This document shows positions 24,517 through 36,100 of a stretch of 64,000 bases of DNA, in pieces. How positions within the stretch are numbered: position 1 is the stretch's first letter; every line of letters begins with the position of its first letter. The stretch lies in contig NC_057861.1 in assembly GCF_019393635.1 (NCBI RefSeq), forward strand, positions 545,200,711 through 545,264,710, given 5' to 3'. The notes under the pieces were generated by a model. It ran no database searches. It saw nothing but the letters and a program-made list of their open reading frames with translations, and was not told the DNA's origin. The position numbers and the translations under genes are program-made. The DNA is from Dromiciops gliroides (lineage: Eukaryota; Chordata; Mammalia; Microbiotheria; Microbiotheriidae).

Positions 24517-24725
24517 AGCTATATAGTTAGGTGGTTCAGGAGATAGAGCACTGGACCTGGAGTCAAGAAGATGAGTTCAAATCCAGCATCAGATACCAGC
24601 TGTGTGAACCATGGCAAACTGCCTCAATTTCCTCATCTATAAAAATGGGGATAACTATAGTACCAGTTACTTCCTAGGTTTATTGAGAAGAACAAAATGA
24701 ATTAATATGTGTAAAGTGATTTTGC
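24517..24725 (+). mobile_element. MIR-type SINE, long form
   Basis: The head 'tatatagttaggtggttcag', 'gagttcaaatccagcatcag', 'ctcaatttcctcatctataa' and 'gtgtaaagtgattttgcaaa' cover most of a MIR-type element. It runs directly into the (GT)26 tract. Confidence 0.75.
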
Positions 24726-24728
24726 AAA

Positions 24729-24730
<2 letters not shown>

Positions 24731-24782
<52 letters not shown>
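24731..24782. repeat. (GT)26 microsatellite
   Basis: An uninterrupted 52-base GT run at the 3' edge of a MIR-type SINE. Confidence 0.98.
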
Positions 24783-24786
<4 letters not shown>

Positions 24787-27224
24787 GCTATTACTGTAAC
24801 TCAAAAGAATGAAGCAGACAGAAAAATGAATGGCCAGCCTAAAATTTCCAGTCTTAATGTGTATATACTACAAACATAATTTGAGTTTAGGAAAGCGTCA
24901 AGCAAAATTGTCCAGATCAGTAGTGACATGGAAAAAAATTTCCAGTGTGAGTCAACATAAAATATGTGGCCCTTTTTAGTTATTTTGAGCCACAGGGGAA
25001 TAAACCAGACCTGAGACCAAAAAAAAAAAACACCCTTAAACTTTTGGAATTTGGACACATTTTAAAATGTGTGTTTGTTGGCTCAATTGAATTTGGCAAG
25101 TAGGAGTGATATGAGCTGGCTTACAGAACACTGTCTTCAGGCCCTAATTTAGGTATTGGTATATTGGGTTACAGAGTAAAAATGAATAGTATACAATTTT
25201 TAAAAATTCCACAAACTCATTTTTGTGCCAGGCACAGTTCTGATGGCTGGGTTTGTTCATGTATCCTGAATTTGTTGTACTTGAACATACTTGCTGATGA
25301 ATCTGGTTTTTTGGAGTTAAAGGGAACATTTGTGATTGGCTGAAAAGGAGTCATGCGATCAGGCCTCACCCAAATTAAAGATGCTTTAGCCTTCTGCTGC
25401 AGTACATTTTAGGACAAAAAGTCTTGGAAAAGTATGAAAATAGAGACAGACATGTTTAGTTTGCTTTGGAAAAAGGGAAAGTTTTCCCTCCCAAGTTAGT
25501 TGCTGTGGGACCTTATCCCAAAGCTGCCTAAGGTTATTTTTCTGCATAAACACCAACAATCATTGTCAGTGTTAAAATAGTCTCACAACAGTTGCCTTTC
25601 TTATTTACGAAAGCTTACTTTCTAGGAAGTATGTTTTAAAGTTTGATGCCTCTGATTTCCAGAATCCTGGAACAACTTGAGGTTGTTATATGATGGGTGG
25701 TATATAGGGGCTTTGGCTGAGAATGTGTGTTCTTGGTGGCCTTATCTATTCCCAGAGGGAATACAGCCTTTCCCCTTGGAAACCAACCTCTGCTAATATA
25801 ATGTCCCTCCCTGGCAGCTGGAGAAAAGCTGTTTAAGGAATTCATGTATTAATGTTCTTTGGCCTTTTGGTGTCTGGCATCTCTATTTATAAAAAATAAT
25901 GTGCACAAAACTCTTCAGTGATACTCATACATTTAAATAGCACTGTGGATTATTTAGATTAAGACTGAAAGGGCAATAGGCAGAAGAATATTGATGTCAA
26001 TGTGCATCCATCAGTAGCTTTCTTGTTGACATCAACGTGAAATCAGCATCGAAATTAACATAAAATTGATTTTATAAATGGGAGCTAGAGCTACAAGAGA
26101 AAGTTGTAGGGTTCAGGTGATTGGCCTCCTGAGAAATTGGAAACAGGGCTGTCCACCCACACCTCCCCCCCCCCACCTCTCCAAGCTAATTGGCTGCTAG
26201 CTCTGATTGACAGGTTCCACAGGTGGTTCTATAGATGTAACTTCCAGATGCCAACTTCCGTATGCTAAAGTCACATGGTTTCTAAATCACATGCTTTCTC
26301 CTCATGGTGGAGCTTACCTGCAATATCTTTCCCAGCAGGGGGTGTTATTCTAATTCTCACACAAAACAACTACTCACATCTTTGCCTTTTTTTTTTTTTA
26401 ACGAGATAATAGATGGGAAATAGGTCTTATATGCCTTGTTGCCATATTGGATTCTCCAGTTTCTTAGTTCCTTGTCTTACAAAGTTATTTCTTGGGTGAC
26501 ATATTACCAACCATCAGCCAGAACAGCATTCCACAAAACTAATGACCTGACCTATCCAACTGCAGAGGCAGGTCCACATGCTGCTCTCCTGCTCTCCCTG
26601 CAGAGATCAAAGGTGATTGGGAAGTTAAGGCTGCTGTGCTATCAGCTAAAGTTTAGATTTAATTAGGGCAGCTTTCTTCTCTCCTTTAAAAAAACTTTTA
26701 TTATCCTCTGATAGATTTGGTCAATTTTGGTTTTTTTTTTTTTTTAAGGAACATAAAGTGTGGACCTCCAGAGGGTTGTGACTTCAGATGTTGTCATCAA
26801 TACCCCCCCACACACCCCCCAGTGTTTGAAAACCAGATGCAGTGTGTCTGATTGGGACTTGAAATTGTTGCCTGAAGAAGTGGGAGAGGTACTTCATTTA
26901 GCTCTAGATACAAAGCCAGGCTGCTCTTCCACCTTAGCTTCAAAAAGATTGCCAATCATCTTCCCAGTAGCTGACACCAATGTCAGTAGGGCAGTATGTA
27001 AGAGATGGGAGAAAAAATAAAATGGTAAAGGCAAGAACACCAGATTTGGGGTTGAGGTAGAAGCTGAGAGAGAGAAGGTAATATGACCTTCACCTGTGTG
27101 TCACCAGGAGTGTCTAAGCCTTCAGGTAAGGGCGATGGAGACCGGACCTGTGAATTCATTAGTAAGGAGCTCCTGGGTGAGGCAACTCCCTCTACCAGTG
27201 TAGGTCAGCACCTTCTCTGCAACC

Positions 27225-27330
27225 TCATAGTTTTAGAGTTGCCTTAGAGCATTTGAGAAAATTAAGTGCCTTGTCCAGGTTCTCATAGCCAGAATATGTC
27301 AGAGATGAAACTTGAGCCCAGATCTTCTGG
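27225..27330 (-). mobile_element. MIR-type SINE fragment, antisense
   Basis: The phrases 'aaattaagtgccttgtccag', 'gttctcatagccagaatatg' and 'cttgagcccagatcttctgg' give the antisense MIR core. Confidence 0.6.
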
Positions 27331-27339
27331 AGGAGTTAG

Positions 27340-27535
27340 GTGGTGCAGTAGATAGAGTGTTGGGCCTAGAGTCAGGAAGACCCTAGCTGTGTGACCCTGA
27401 GCAAGTCACTTTACCCTTTTGGCCTCAGTTTCCTTGTCTATAAAAGGAACTGGAGAAGGAAATGGTAAACCACTCCGGTATCTTTGCCAAGAAAACCCCA
27501 AATGGGGTCATGAAGACATGACTGAAAACAACTGG
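27340..27535 (+). mobile_element. Marsupial MAR1-like SINE (long form)
   Basis: The tRNA-like head 'ttaggtggtgcagtagatag' is followed by the long-form tail 'gaactggagaaggaaatggt', 'aaaccactccggtatctttg', 'aaatggggtcatgaagac'. A piece around 'ttcaaatcc' is missing from the head. Confidence 0.8.
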
Positions 27536-27914
27536 ACACATGCTTCCTGGCTTTGAAGCCTGCTCTGTCTATTATACCAGGCTATGTTTTCAGATATATA
27601 ATTAAACAATAACCCATAATAGAAATTGTTTACAAGTTTTTTTTCTTTTGACTTATCTCTATCTACTCTTCTACATTTCTTGTTAGAATATGTCACTGGC
27701 TTCAATATATTCAGCCACTGGCTGAATTTACTCTCCTCCCCCCCCCTCCCCCTTTTAAAAAGCCACATAATGATGATCCAGCTGATTGGTGCAACTTGAG
27801 CTGTGAAGCTAAAGAGAAAAGGGATGGGAGCTTGGTACAGAAGCTTAATAGAATGAGAAGGGATTGCCAGGCTTTTTTCTCCATAGTACTGGGGGAATTT
27901 GGGTTTGCTGCTAC

Positions 27915-28045
27915 TGAAAAGAGCACTGGATTAGAAGTCAGGAGACCTAGCTTCGAGAATTTAGCTGTGTGCCCTCAGAGAATTGACATAATCTCTTTAT
28001 TTCTAAGTTTATTTATAAAATGGGAGCTAGTTCCTAGTCATGTAA
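27915..28045 (+). mobile_element. MIR-type SINE fragment
   Basis: It reads 'agagcactggattagaagtc', 'agctgtgtgccctcagagaa', 'ttataaaatgggagctag'. Confidence 0.6.
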
Positions 28046-28099
28046 CAGGATTCTCTATGCATATTACCTATCTCTTTTGGTAGGTAGATATACATAGAA

Positions 28100-28215
28100 A
28101 CAGATAACTATAAAGGTATATATAGGCATATATATAGATGATAGATATGGATACATATATATGTATGTATGTATATATGCATGTATATGTATGTGTGTGT
28201 ATGTATATTTGATGT
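28100..28215. repeat. AT/GT-rich low-complexity tract
   Basis: Imperfect ATAT, ATGT and GTAT units without a single period. Confidence 0.8.
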
Positions 28216-28286
28216 ATATAGATTAGACTGTGGGGTTAGAAGGTGGTATTTATTTTGTATTTTCAATTTTCAAATATTTATTTATT

Positions 28287-28422
28287 GCAGGGCAATGAGG
28301 GTTAAATGACTTGCCCAGGGTCACACCGCTAGTAAGTGTTGAGTGTCTGAGACTGGATTTGAACTCAGGTCCTCCTGAATCCAGGGCCGGTGCTTTATCC
28401 ACTGTGCCACCTAGCTGCCCCC
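28287..28422 (-). mobile_element. Marsupial tRNA-derived SINE (WSINE1-like)
   Basis: Antisense copy from 'gggcaatgagggttaaatga' to 'gtgccacctagctgcccc'. The A-tail is reduced. Confidence 0.9.
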
Positions 28423-28689
28423 TGAAGGTGATATTTATTTAAGTGGCTTTGGGGCCCAATACATACTCAGGGTCTATGTCTTGGGAAGATGATAACTGGG
28501 AGGAGGGAGCAAGAGGGTATTGAGTGGAGAAGTGTTGTACAAGAAGAGAAATCTAAAGGTCTTAGAGTTGCAAGTATGGAAAAGTTTCCTAGATCCTAAA
28601 GTTGTTATTTGTGAGATAGAGTGCAAGATGAGAAGTAATAATTTGATTCTTTGTTAGGCACTTGCTGAGCAATTTTGTTTTTGTTCAGT

Positions 28690-28936
28690 AGTTTTCTGTT
28701 GTGTTTAACTTTTCATGACCCCATTTGGGGTTTTCTTGGCAGAAATACTAGAGTGGTTTGCCACTTCCTTCTTCAGCTCATTTTAGAGATGAGGAAACTG
28801 AGGCCAACAGGGTGAAGTGACTTGCCCAGGGTCACATGGCTAGTAAGTGTCTGAGACCAGATTTTGAACTTGGGAAAATGAATCTTCTGACTCCAGGCCT
28901 GGTACTACTCTATTCACTGTGCCACCTAGCTGCCCT
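28690..28936 (-). mobile_element. Marsupial MAR1-like SINE, antisense
   Basis: It begins with the inverted long-form tail ('catgaccccatttggggttt', 'gtggtttgccacttccttct') and ends with 'gtgccacctagctgccc'. It is nearly full length. Confidence 0.85.
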
Positions 28937-29574
28937 GTGCTCACCAAGGCACTCTTCTAAGTGACCTGTTGTATCCTTTTAAAAAAAAAATATGCCTGTG
29001 GTATAGGCCTGGTTCTTACTGGACTGTCCAGTTTCCTTTTAACTGGTTGCTACACTTTGGGTTGGATGATGCAAACTGTTAAACTTACATAGGTATATAT
29101 TTTTTGATGCATTGAAAGAACCTTTTTGATATTTTCTTGGAAGACATTAAATAGGAATAGAGACTTGACTCGCTTAGTTATAAGTAGTCTTTCTTAGCCA
29201 CCTCGGCTTTCCATTCCAGAGGGAAGTGTGTTTATTGCTGTCTCTTTCCCTTTCTCACCTTGTCTCTTTTTCCTCCTCCCTTCCCTCCCTCTTTATCCCC
29301 CTGTCTCTTTTTTCTTTCTGGCTCTTTCCCTGTCCTCGTCCTCCTCTGTTTTGTTTTTTTTTTCCTCTGTCCCAGCCCCACACCCTCCACCACCTGATAA
29401 CAGGGTAGAGGTGCAAAAACATAGCAACAACCCCTTGGGCTCTTACGTAATTAAATGACTGAGCTACCTTCATGAATGAAGTGTGCTATTTAATACAATA
29501 CAAATGGTACTTGTAGAATTAATGAGCTGGGGACATTTAAATAACAAGTAGTACAAATTTATGTTACAATTATA

Positions 29575-29765
29575 CATTACTTTATAGTATGCAAAGCTTT
29601 TTCACCTTATCTCATTTGATTTTTGCTAACAACCCTGTATAGTAGACTGGAAAATATTATTCCCATTTTACAGGTGAGGAAATTGAGACCTGTGAAGGTA
29701 AAGTGGCTTGCCCAATATCATGCTTCTAAGTGAATGAACCAGGTCTAAAATAAAGGTATCTTTAT
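29575..29765 (-). mobile_element. MIR-type SINE, antisense
   Basis: The phrase 'tattcccattttacaggtga' with 'ggaaattgagacctgtgaag' and 'gtggcttgcccaatatcatg' marks it. Confidence 0.68.
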
Positions 29766-29862
29766 TTACACTAATATAGTTTAATGGAATCTTTCTTCAC
29801 TATATTCTCATTTGAAAGAAAAGGCAGTACTTAGTAATGCTTCCAGTTCAAGCCTGGTCAAT

Positions 29863-29998
29863 CAGTAAACATTTATTAGGTGTTTACTATGTTCCAGGCT
29901 CTGTGTTAAGCTGGGGATACAAATGCAAAAAAAGAAATCTAGTCCTTCCCTCAAGAGCTTACACGATCTAATTGGGGAAGATAACACACAAAAGGAAG
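29863..29998 (+). repeat. Ancient mammalian repeat fragment
   Basis: The best-kept copy of this type in the window: 'aacatttattaggtgtttac', 'tatgttccaggctctgtg', 'ctggggatacaaatgc', 'tccctcaagagcttac'. Confidence 0.55.
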
Positions 29999-32597
29999 CT
30001 GAAAGGGGGTGAAGGAGGTACCAGAAGGGTGGGGGAGGGTGGAGAAGCCCCAGAATAGGGTAGCCACATGAGAAATGAGATGTTCTGAGTGAGCTCCATT
30101 CTCCAATATTAGGGACTGAAGGTAATGTTGAGGTGCGGGATCATAGTTGTTAGGATCTTGCAGGATGATGAGTTTTTCCCAATAATAAACAGCTTGGGGC
30201 ATGGTGGAAGTCCCGGGGTACAATAGCTAGGTGACAAATGAAGCCTTGACTGACATCTGAGAGCCAGCCATATGGAAGAAGCTCATCCACAGGTTGGTTG
30301 CCACAGTGATGCGTTTGAGGGTGCAGTGCCTCGGGAAGACCTTCTGAGTCTGCCCTTGTGGAAGCAGTGGCCATTCTGTTCTTTTTCTGGAATAAGCAGA
30401 TTGACCAACATATAACATATTGATTCCCCCCAACTCCACCCATCTTTCTGTGCAAACCAACAGGTCTCCAGGTTTCTGGTTCCACTGCAATAGGCTGCAT
30501 AGCTAAGGTGCTATTACACAAGGCCTTTGGGGTCATTTAAGATTAGGGGATTTTTGGAGTCCAGTTTTCTCAGTCCCTATTTGAAATCCATATTTTTTTT
30601 TTGTTTGTAGGCAGGGTTTTGAGGAAGTAGCTATCTGTCCCTGATGGGAAAATTGGGACCTGAGGTATGTCAGATAAAGGCAGGAAACCCCTTTCTGGGT
30701 GCTGCAAGCTTAGCCTGCAGCAGCAGGAAGAGAGCAACGTATGCTGGTGAGTCAGAGGGCTTTAGCAATTGGAGTTGTCAGTTTGTGAGCATGTGGCATT
30801 TGTGTAAGTTTACTCCTTTTGTTTCTTTCAGCAGTACTCCAGTCTTTGGAAACACAAATCTGGCAACCAGACCCTCCACATGGTCTAATCTCTTGTGTTT
30901 TGAGTTGACAAGGCAGATTTACCAGTTGCTTCCCATGTGTGATATATGCTCCTACTAAATAACCTCAAATTTCAAAACTAATGTTTCAAATCTAATAGTG
31001 TTTGTACACCGAACTTAACCTCCTCTTCCCCATAATCTCTCCCCACAAAATCAAGGCTTTCTACATCAAAAACCATTTAGTTTTTTCACTCTGACTTAAA
31101 AAACTTAGGAAACATAGAACCCTTTCAGTCATTGGGTAGAAGACATATATAGCCATGTTTCTGGTCTTATAATTTCACAGCAGGAGGATGGGGGAGATAC
31201 CTTGATGTGATTAACTTGAAAAAAAAAAGTTATTTTGGTATTTATTTTAAACTTATTTTGTACTTAAGAAAGCTGTCCATAAGGAATAAAAATAAAGCTA
31301 TGTTTATCCTGGCCCTTCTTGAGGAAGTTTTCCTTCCAGGAAATAATGAAGTTATAATCTTGTATGGAAAGTAGGTTTCCCTTTTTTGAATCATATGTTG
31401 AAGTTGAGGGCAACTAGGATCCTCCTTGAGCATTTTCTTATAAATGGTACAGTCGTTTTGACCTCTGAGGAGGATTGAGCTAATTTAGACAGTAATTTAA
31501 CTCTAATTAAATGGGCTTCCTCCTTTTTCATCAGATGTCTATTTGTCCCCAGGCCAGTTTAAAAGCATGAGTCCTAGATGTGGTATTCTAATAGTGATGT
31601 TTTGAGTGGCTGCATTTAGCACAGAAATGGGCACCTTTTCAGAAGTGGGGTGTATCTATTACTGGTACCCATTCTTCACAGAGTAGGCTAGGAGCATCGA
31701 GAAATTGCCCCTCTCACATATCCTAACAATTAGAGATACATATGGACTAGCTAACACACCTATTAAAAAAAAAGAAAATATACCTGACGTGGCTAGAGGG
31801 AGAACCTATCTACCCTGCCTACTTTAGCATCTATTACTTTAATCAGCTATAAACCTTTCTAACACCTAGCAGAGATTAGCCACGAAGGAATTGGGGGATG
31901 GGATGGAGGAATGAAGCCTTGGGGTTTCTTAGGACTTGGGTGGGATCCTATAATGGGGGTTTTAAGCAACAGGGTGGTTAAAAGCACTTTGTGGGAAGGC
32001 AAAGACAGACAACTAACTTTAATATTCCCCAGTGCCCTGGCAGGGACTTCATGCCAGTGAACATGATGATCTCACCTGTCTGAATTTATAAATAGTCATA
32101 TTCTGTATGACTGTAGGCAGTTCCTTTTTTTCTTCCTACTTCCCACCTACCAAAAGGAAGAAATATAGAATATTTAAAGAGTTAGAGCCTATCAGATAAT
32201 CCTTATAGTTGAAACCTTTTGGACTTTTTGTTACTTTACAGACTAAGGCCCAAATAACATCCTTACATACTGTAGAACTGACACATTAGTTATTTTGTCT
32301 GGAATATTTCTAGGTTAGAGTAGACTTCCTTGATGAATTCTACACATGAATCAACCTCTTTGTAACCTATGTTACAGTAAGAATTTTAGGAATTTCCTTG
32401 ATTAGTTCTTCTAGTGTACTGTAGCCAAGGAAAGAACTACATTTACAAGGTAAAGCAGCAAAGCTGGCCTGCAAATAGATGTGGTGGTGATTGGTATAAA
32501 CAGTATCTCATTTAGTGGCTTATTAGCTTGTTGAGGAAGAACAGTATACCTACTGGAATTCCATGTGGGGTGGTCCTTAGAACACTGTGTCTTTCAG

Positions 32598-32755
32598 ATT
32601 TTGTGCTGTTTCACCCATACATAGAGACAACTGACTCTTCAAATTGTTTCTAGGTGGTTTGTTTCCTGTCGATGGAATGTTGAGGCACGCTGGCCAGCAT
32701 CAGAGAGGCTGTCCAATCAGAAGGGGGCCGCTATAAAGGCTAGGCCACCTGCACC
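32598..32755 (+). promoter_or_regulatory. DCUN1D3: DCUN1D3 5' UTR of the start-codon exon, with two short uORFs
   Basis: Two acceptors could open this exon: CTTTCAG at 32597 or TTTCTAG at 32653; the second is assumed for the intron entry. Two upstream ATGs lie between 32653 and the main start. One at 32672 reads ATG GAA TGT TGA. The other, at 32677, runs 19 codons to TAA ending at 32736. Both would reduce translation of the main frame in the usual scanning model. A CCAAT (32713) and a TATAAA (32732) also fall here. Confidence 0.6.
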
Positions 32756-33186
32756 ATGGGCCAGTGTGTCACCAAATGCAAGAATCCATCATCTACATTA
32801 GGCAGCAAAAATGGAGATCGGGATCCCAGTGGCAAATCCCATAGTAAGCGCAGTGGGAGCCACCGAGATGACCATACACCATCTTGTGGGAAGCCTGGTG
32901 GTGACATCCTTGTCAATGGGACCAAGAAGGCAGAGGCAGCCTCAGAGTCCTGTCCGTTTCCAACATCATCTGGAGATGCCAGGAGGGATCCTGAGTCCAA
33001 CACTGAGGAATCATCCCTTCAGAGGATGGAGGAACTATTTAGGCGTTATAAGGATGAGCGGGAAGAGGCGATTTTGGAGGAAGGCATGGAGCGCTTCTGT
33101 AATGATCTGTGTGTCGATCCCACAGAATTTAAAGTGCTGGTCTTGGCTTGGAAATTCCAAGCTGCTACCATGTGCAAGTTCACAAG
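32756..33186 (+). CDS. DCUN1D3: DCUN1D3 coding exon 1
   Basis: 431 bases: 143 codons plus two bases. It encodes the lipidation signal, the disordered linker and the first PONY helices (M-E-E-L-F-R-R-Y-K to C-K-F-T). The donor is ACAAG|GTTAGT. Intron reading would add nine residues before a stop. Confidence 0.95.
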
Positions 33187-36100
33187 GTTAGTTAGAAGTA
33201 CTTTATGTTTGGGTTAGAGGGTAGGGAGGATGAGAGGAAGAACTAAATGGAGCCACTGTAGAGAGGTAGAAGGAAGAACTGGAATAGGAGTTCTAGATTC
33301 AAGTTTGGTTCTTAACTTCCTGGCCATAGGGTCATGGGTAAGTCATTTTATCGTTTTGTCTCAGTGATTTTCTAATATTGGCAAGAGACTTAGAAGTGGG
33401 GATTAATGAACTCATGCTGTTCTCTCCTGTGCAAATATGTACATCTTATCCTTTAAAGTTTGATAATTCATAAGTGCCTCAGATGGAGATTCTCAGATTA
33501 AACCTACAGAGTCTTAAGTTCTCACAGGTCTACAAAGATGGAAAGGTGCTTAGTTCTGTTTGGTAGTTTTCCCAGCTGACACAATTTTTTATTTAATGTT
33601 CTCTAATTTTGAGCAGTTAGTAGAAATAACTCTATACTATCAGCTATGCAGCTAGGTGGTGCAGTAGATAGATAGAGTGTTGGGCCTGGAGACATGAAGA
33701 GTGGAATTCAAATCTGGCTTCAGACACATATTAGCTATGTGTCCCTTGACAAGTCTCTCTCTCTTTTTTTTCCATATAAACATTTTATTATTTTCCAGTT
33801 ACATTTAGAGATCATTTTCAACATTTGTTTTTATAAGATTTCTAGTTTCAAATTTTTCTCCCCTCCCTCCCACCTCAAGACAGCAAGTAATCTGATATAG
33901 GTTATGTATATATAATCACATTAAACATTTCTGCATTAGTCATGTTATGAGAGAAGAACCAGAGCAAAAAGGAAAAACCTCAAAGAAGAAAAACAACAAA
34001 AAACAATAGAAATAGTATGGTTCGATCTGCATCTAGATTCCACAGTTGTTTTTTTCTTCTGGATTTGGAGAGCATTTTCCATCATTAGTCCTTTGGAACT
34101 ATCTTGGACCATTGTATTGCTGAGAAGATTCAAGTCTATCACAGTTGAGCAACACATAATGTTGTTGATACTATGTACAGTGTTCTCCTGGTTCTGTTCA
34201 TCTCAGTATCAGTTAATGCAAGTCCTTCCAGGTTTCTCTGAAATCCGCCTGCTCATCGTTTCTTACAACACAATAGTTAGTATTCCATTACATTCATATA
34301 CCACAACTTGTTCAGCCATTCCCCAACCTCTCAATTTCCAATTCCTCCTTGGCAAATCTCATAACTGTAAAATGGGGGTAATAATAGCACCTATTTCCCA
34401 GGGTTATTGTGAGGATTAAATGCAATAATAATTGTAAAGTGCTTAGTACAATGCCTGGCACAGAGTAGGTACTTAATAAACCTCACTCCTTTTCTGTCTT
34501 TTCCTCCTCTCCTCAGACTGGATGGCAAGGTCCCCAGAACTATGGTCTCTTTCAACTCTTAAACCTATGATCCAGGAACCAGCAATTTATTTGTAGTTAC
34601 AGAAAGGGAAACTGGCCATACATTATTCTCTAGTTCCTGGAGATTATCTCTGCAGAGAGCTGTAGACTAGAATAATTGAAAAATCACACCCTCTATTCCC
34701 AGGAGATCCATAGTAATACTTGCCATGCTCTCCTATTCATGATATTCCCTGTAGTGAGGCAAGTTCTGAGACTGCACTTCCCTGTACTGAAGTGTACAGA
34801 AGGACTTCACTCAGCAATACCAATTTCACACCTACCCCTTCAGGGGGTCTAAATGAAAATGTAGAATGATTCCTTTTCGCATCAGAGGCTCTGAATTAGT
34901 TGATCTTTGGATTGCCAAGGAGCAAGCACCCAGCAAACAAGATCTTGGCCATGGTGCTTCTTCTGATCATCTCCTTGTGATGGGAAAGCCCCTACCTATT
35001 TTACTTTGTTCCTAGTTTCTTTTTCTTTTTTTTTTTTGGTGAGGCAATTGGGGTTAAGTGACTTGCTCAGGGTTGCACAGCTAGTAAGTGTTAAGTGTCT
35101 GAGGTCCGATTTGAACTTAGGTCCTCCTGAATCCAGGGCTGGTGCTCTATCCACTGTGCCACCTAGCTGCCCCTCTTCCTAGTTTGTTTAGCCAGATCTT
35201 CATCCATGTCCTCTTCCCTTTGTTTCATTGTCCCCAGGCTTCTATCCTAGGCTCTTTTCTCTCTCTCTCTTCTTTTGGGGACCTCATCAGTACCTATGAA
35301 TAGTTAGCATGTCTATTCAGATAACTCCTGAGATAGCCTTTATGACATTTCCACTGTATTTTAACTTTCTTATTTTGTCAAGAGTACCATTGTCCTTGTT
35401 ACCCTTTGAAAACTTGCTCCTCATTCTCCCTCAATCCCCGTATCTTAGACAGTTGACAAAACCTGTTAATGTTACCTTTACCGAATCATATGTATCCTTT
35501 TCTCTCTGCCCGCAGCCACTGCCTTAAATTAGCCAGTTAGTACCTGTGAAGGATCTATTATGTATCAGGCATTATGCTAAGTGTTGGAAATTCAAAGAAA
35601 GGCAAATAATAGTCCCTCCTTTCAAGGAGATCACAGCCCTTGATGACTTCTTTCATGAAGTATGCAATACCCTCCTAATTTGTCTTTATTTTTATTATTG
35701 GGGGGGGGCAGGGCAATGAGGGTTAAGTGACTTGCCTAGGGTCACACAGCTAGTAAGTAAGTGTCAAATGGCTGAGGCTGGATTTGAACTCAGGTCCTCC
35801 TGAATCCAGGGCCAGTGCTTTATCCACTGTGCCACCTAGCTGCCCTGCCCCATTTGTCTTCCAGCCTTCACTTTGTCCTCTCTACAATCCATCTTCCACA
35901 CAGCTGATAAATTGATCTTAAAAACACAAGTGTGACTATGTCCCTCCCCTGCAGAAGAATCTTCAGCAATTTATTGTTTCTAAGATGAAGTAAAAATGCT
36001 TCTCTTTGCCATTTAAAGCCTGGCTCCATCCTGCCTTTCAAGCTGATTCTGTGTTATTCCCTCACAAGCACTTTTTTCCGTGTGTGTTGTTTTGTTTTTT

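Larger units (their letters stand above)
14656..32653 (+). other. DCUN1D3: DCUN1D3 intron 2 (about 18 kb)
   Basis: It lies between the second non-coding exon and the start-codon exon. It carries an L1 3' end (15800-16400), several SINEs, MIR and L2 relics and microsatellites, all listed separately. I see nothing recognisable in 18905-20880, 21050-22020, 25060-26700 or 30540-32590 apart from short open frames without family likeness. Confidence 0.6.

Noticed and set aside
30150..30536. 128-codon minus-strand frame in DCUN1D3 intron 2
   Set aside because: No family likeness, no splice or start context that stands out, and two overlapping frames are open too. It is probably chance in a GC-richer patch; an old retrocopy cannot be excluded without a search.
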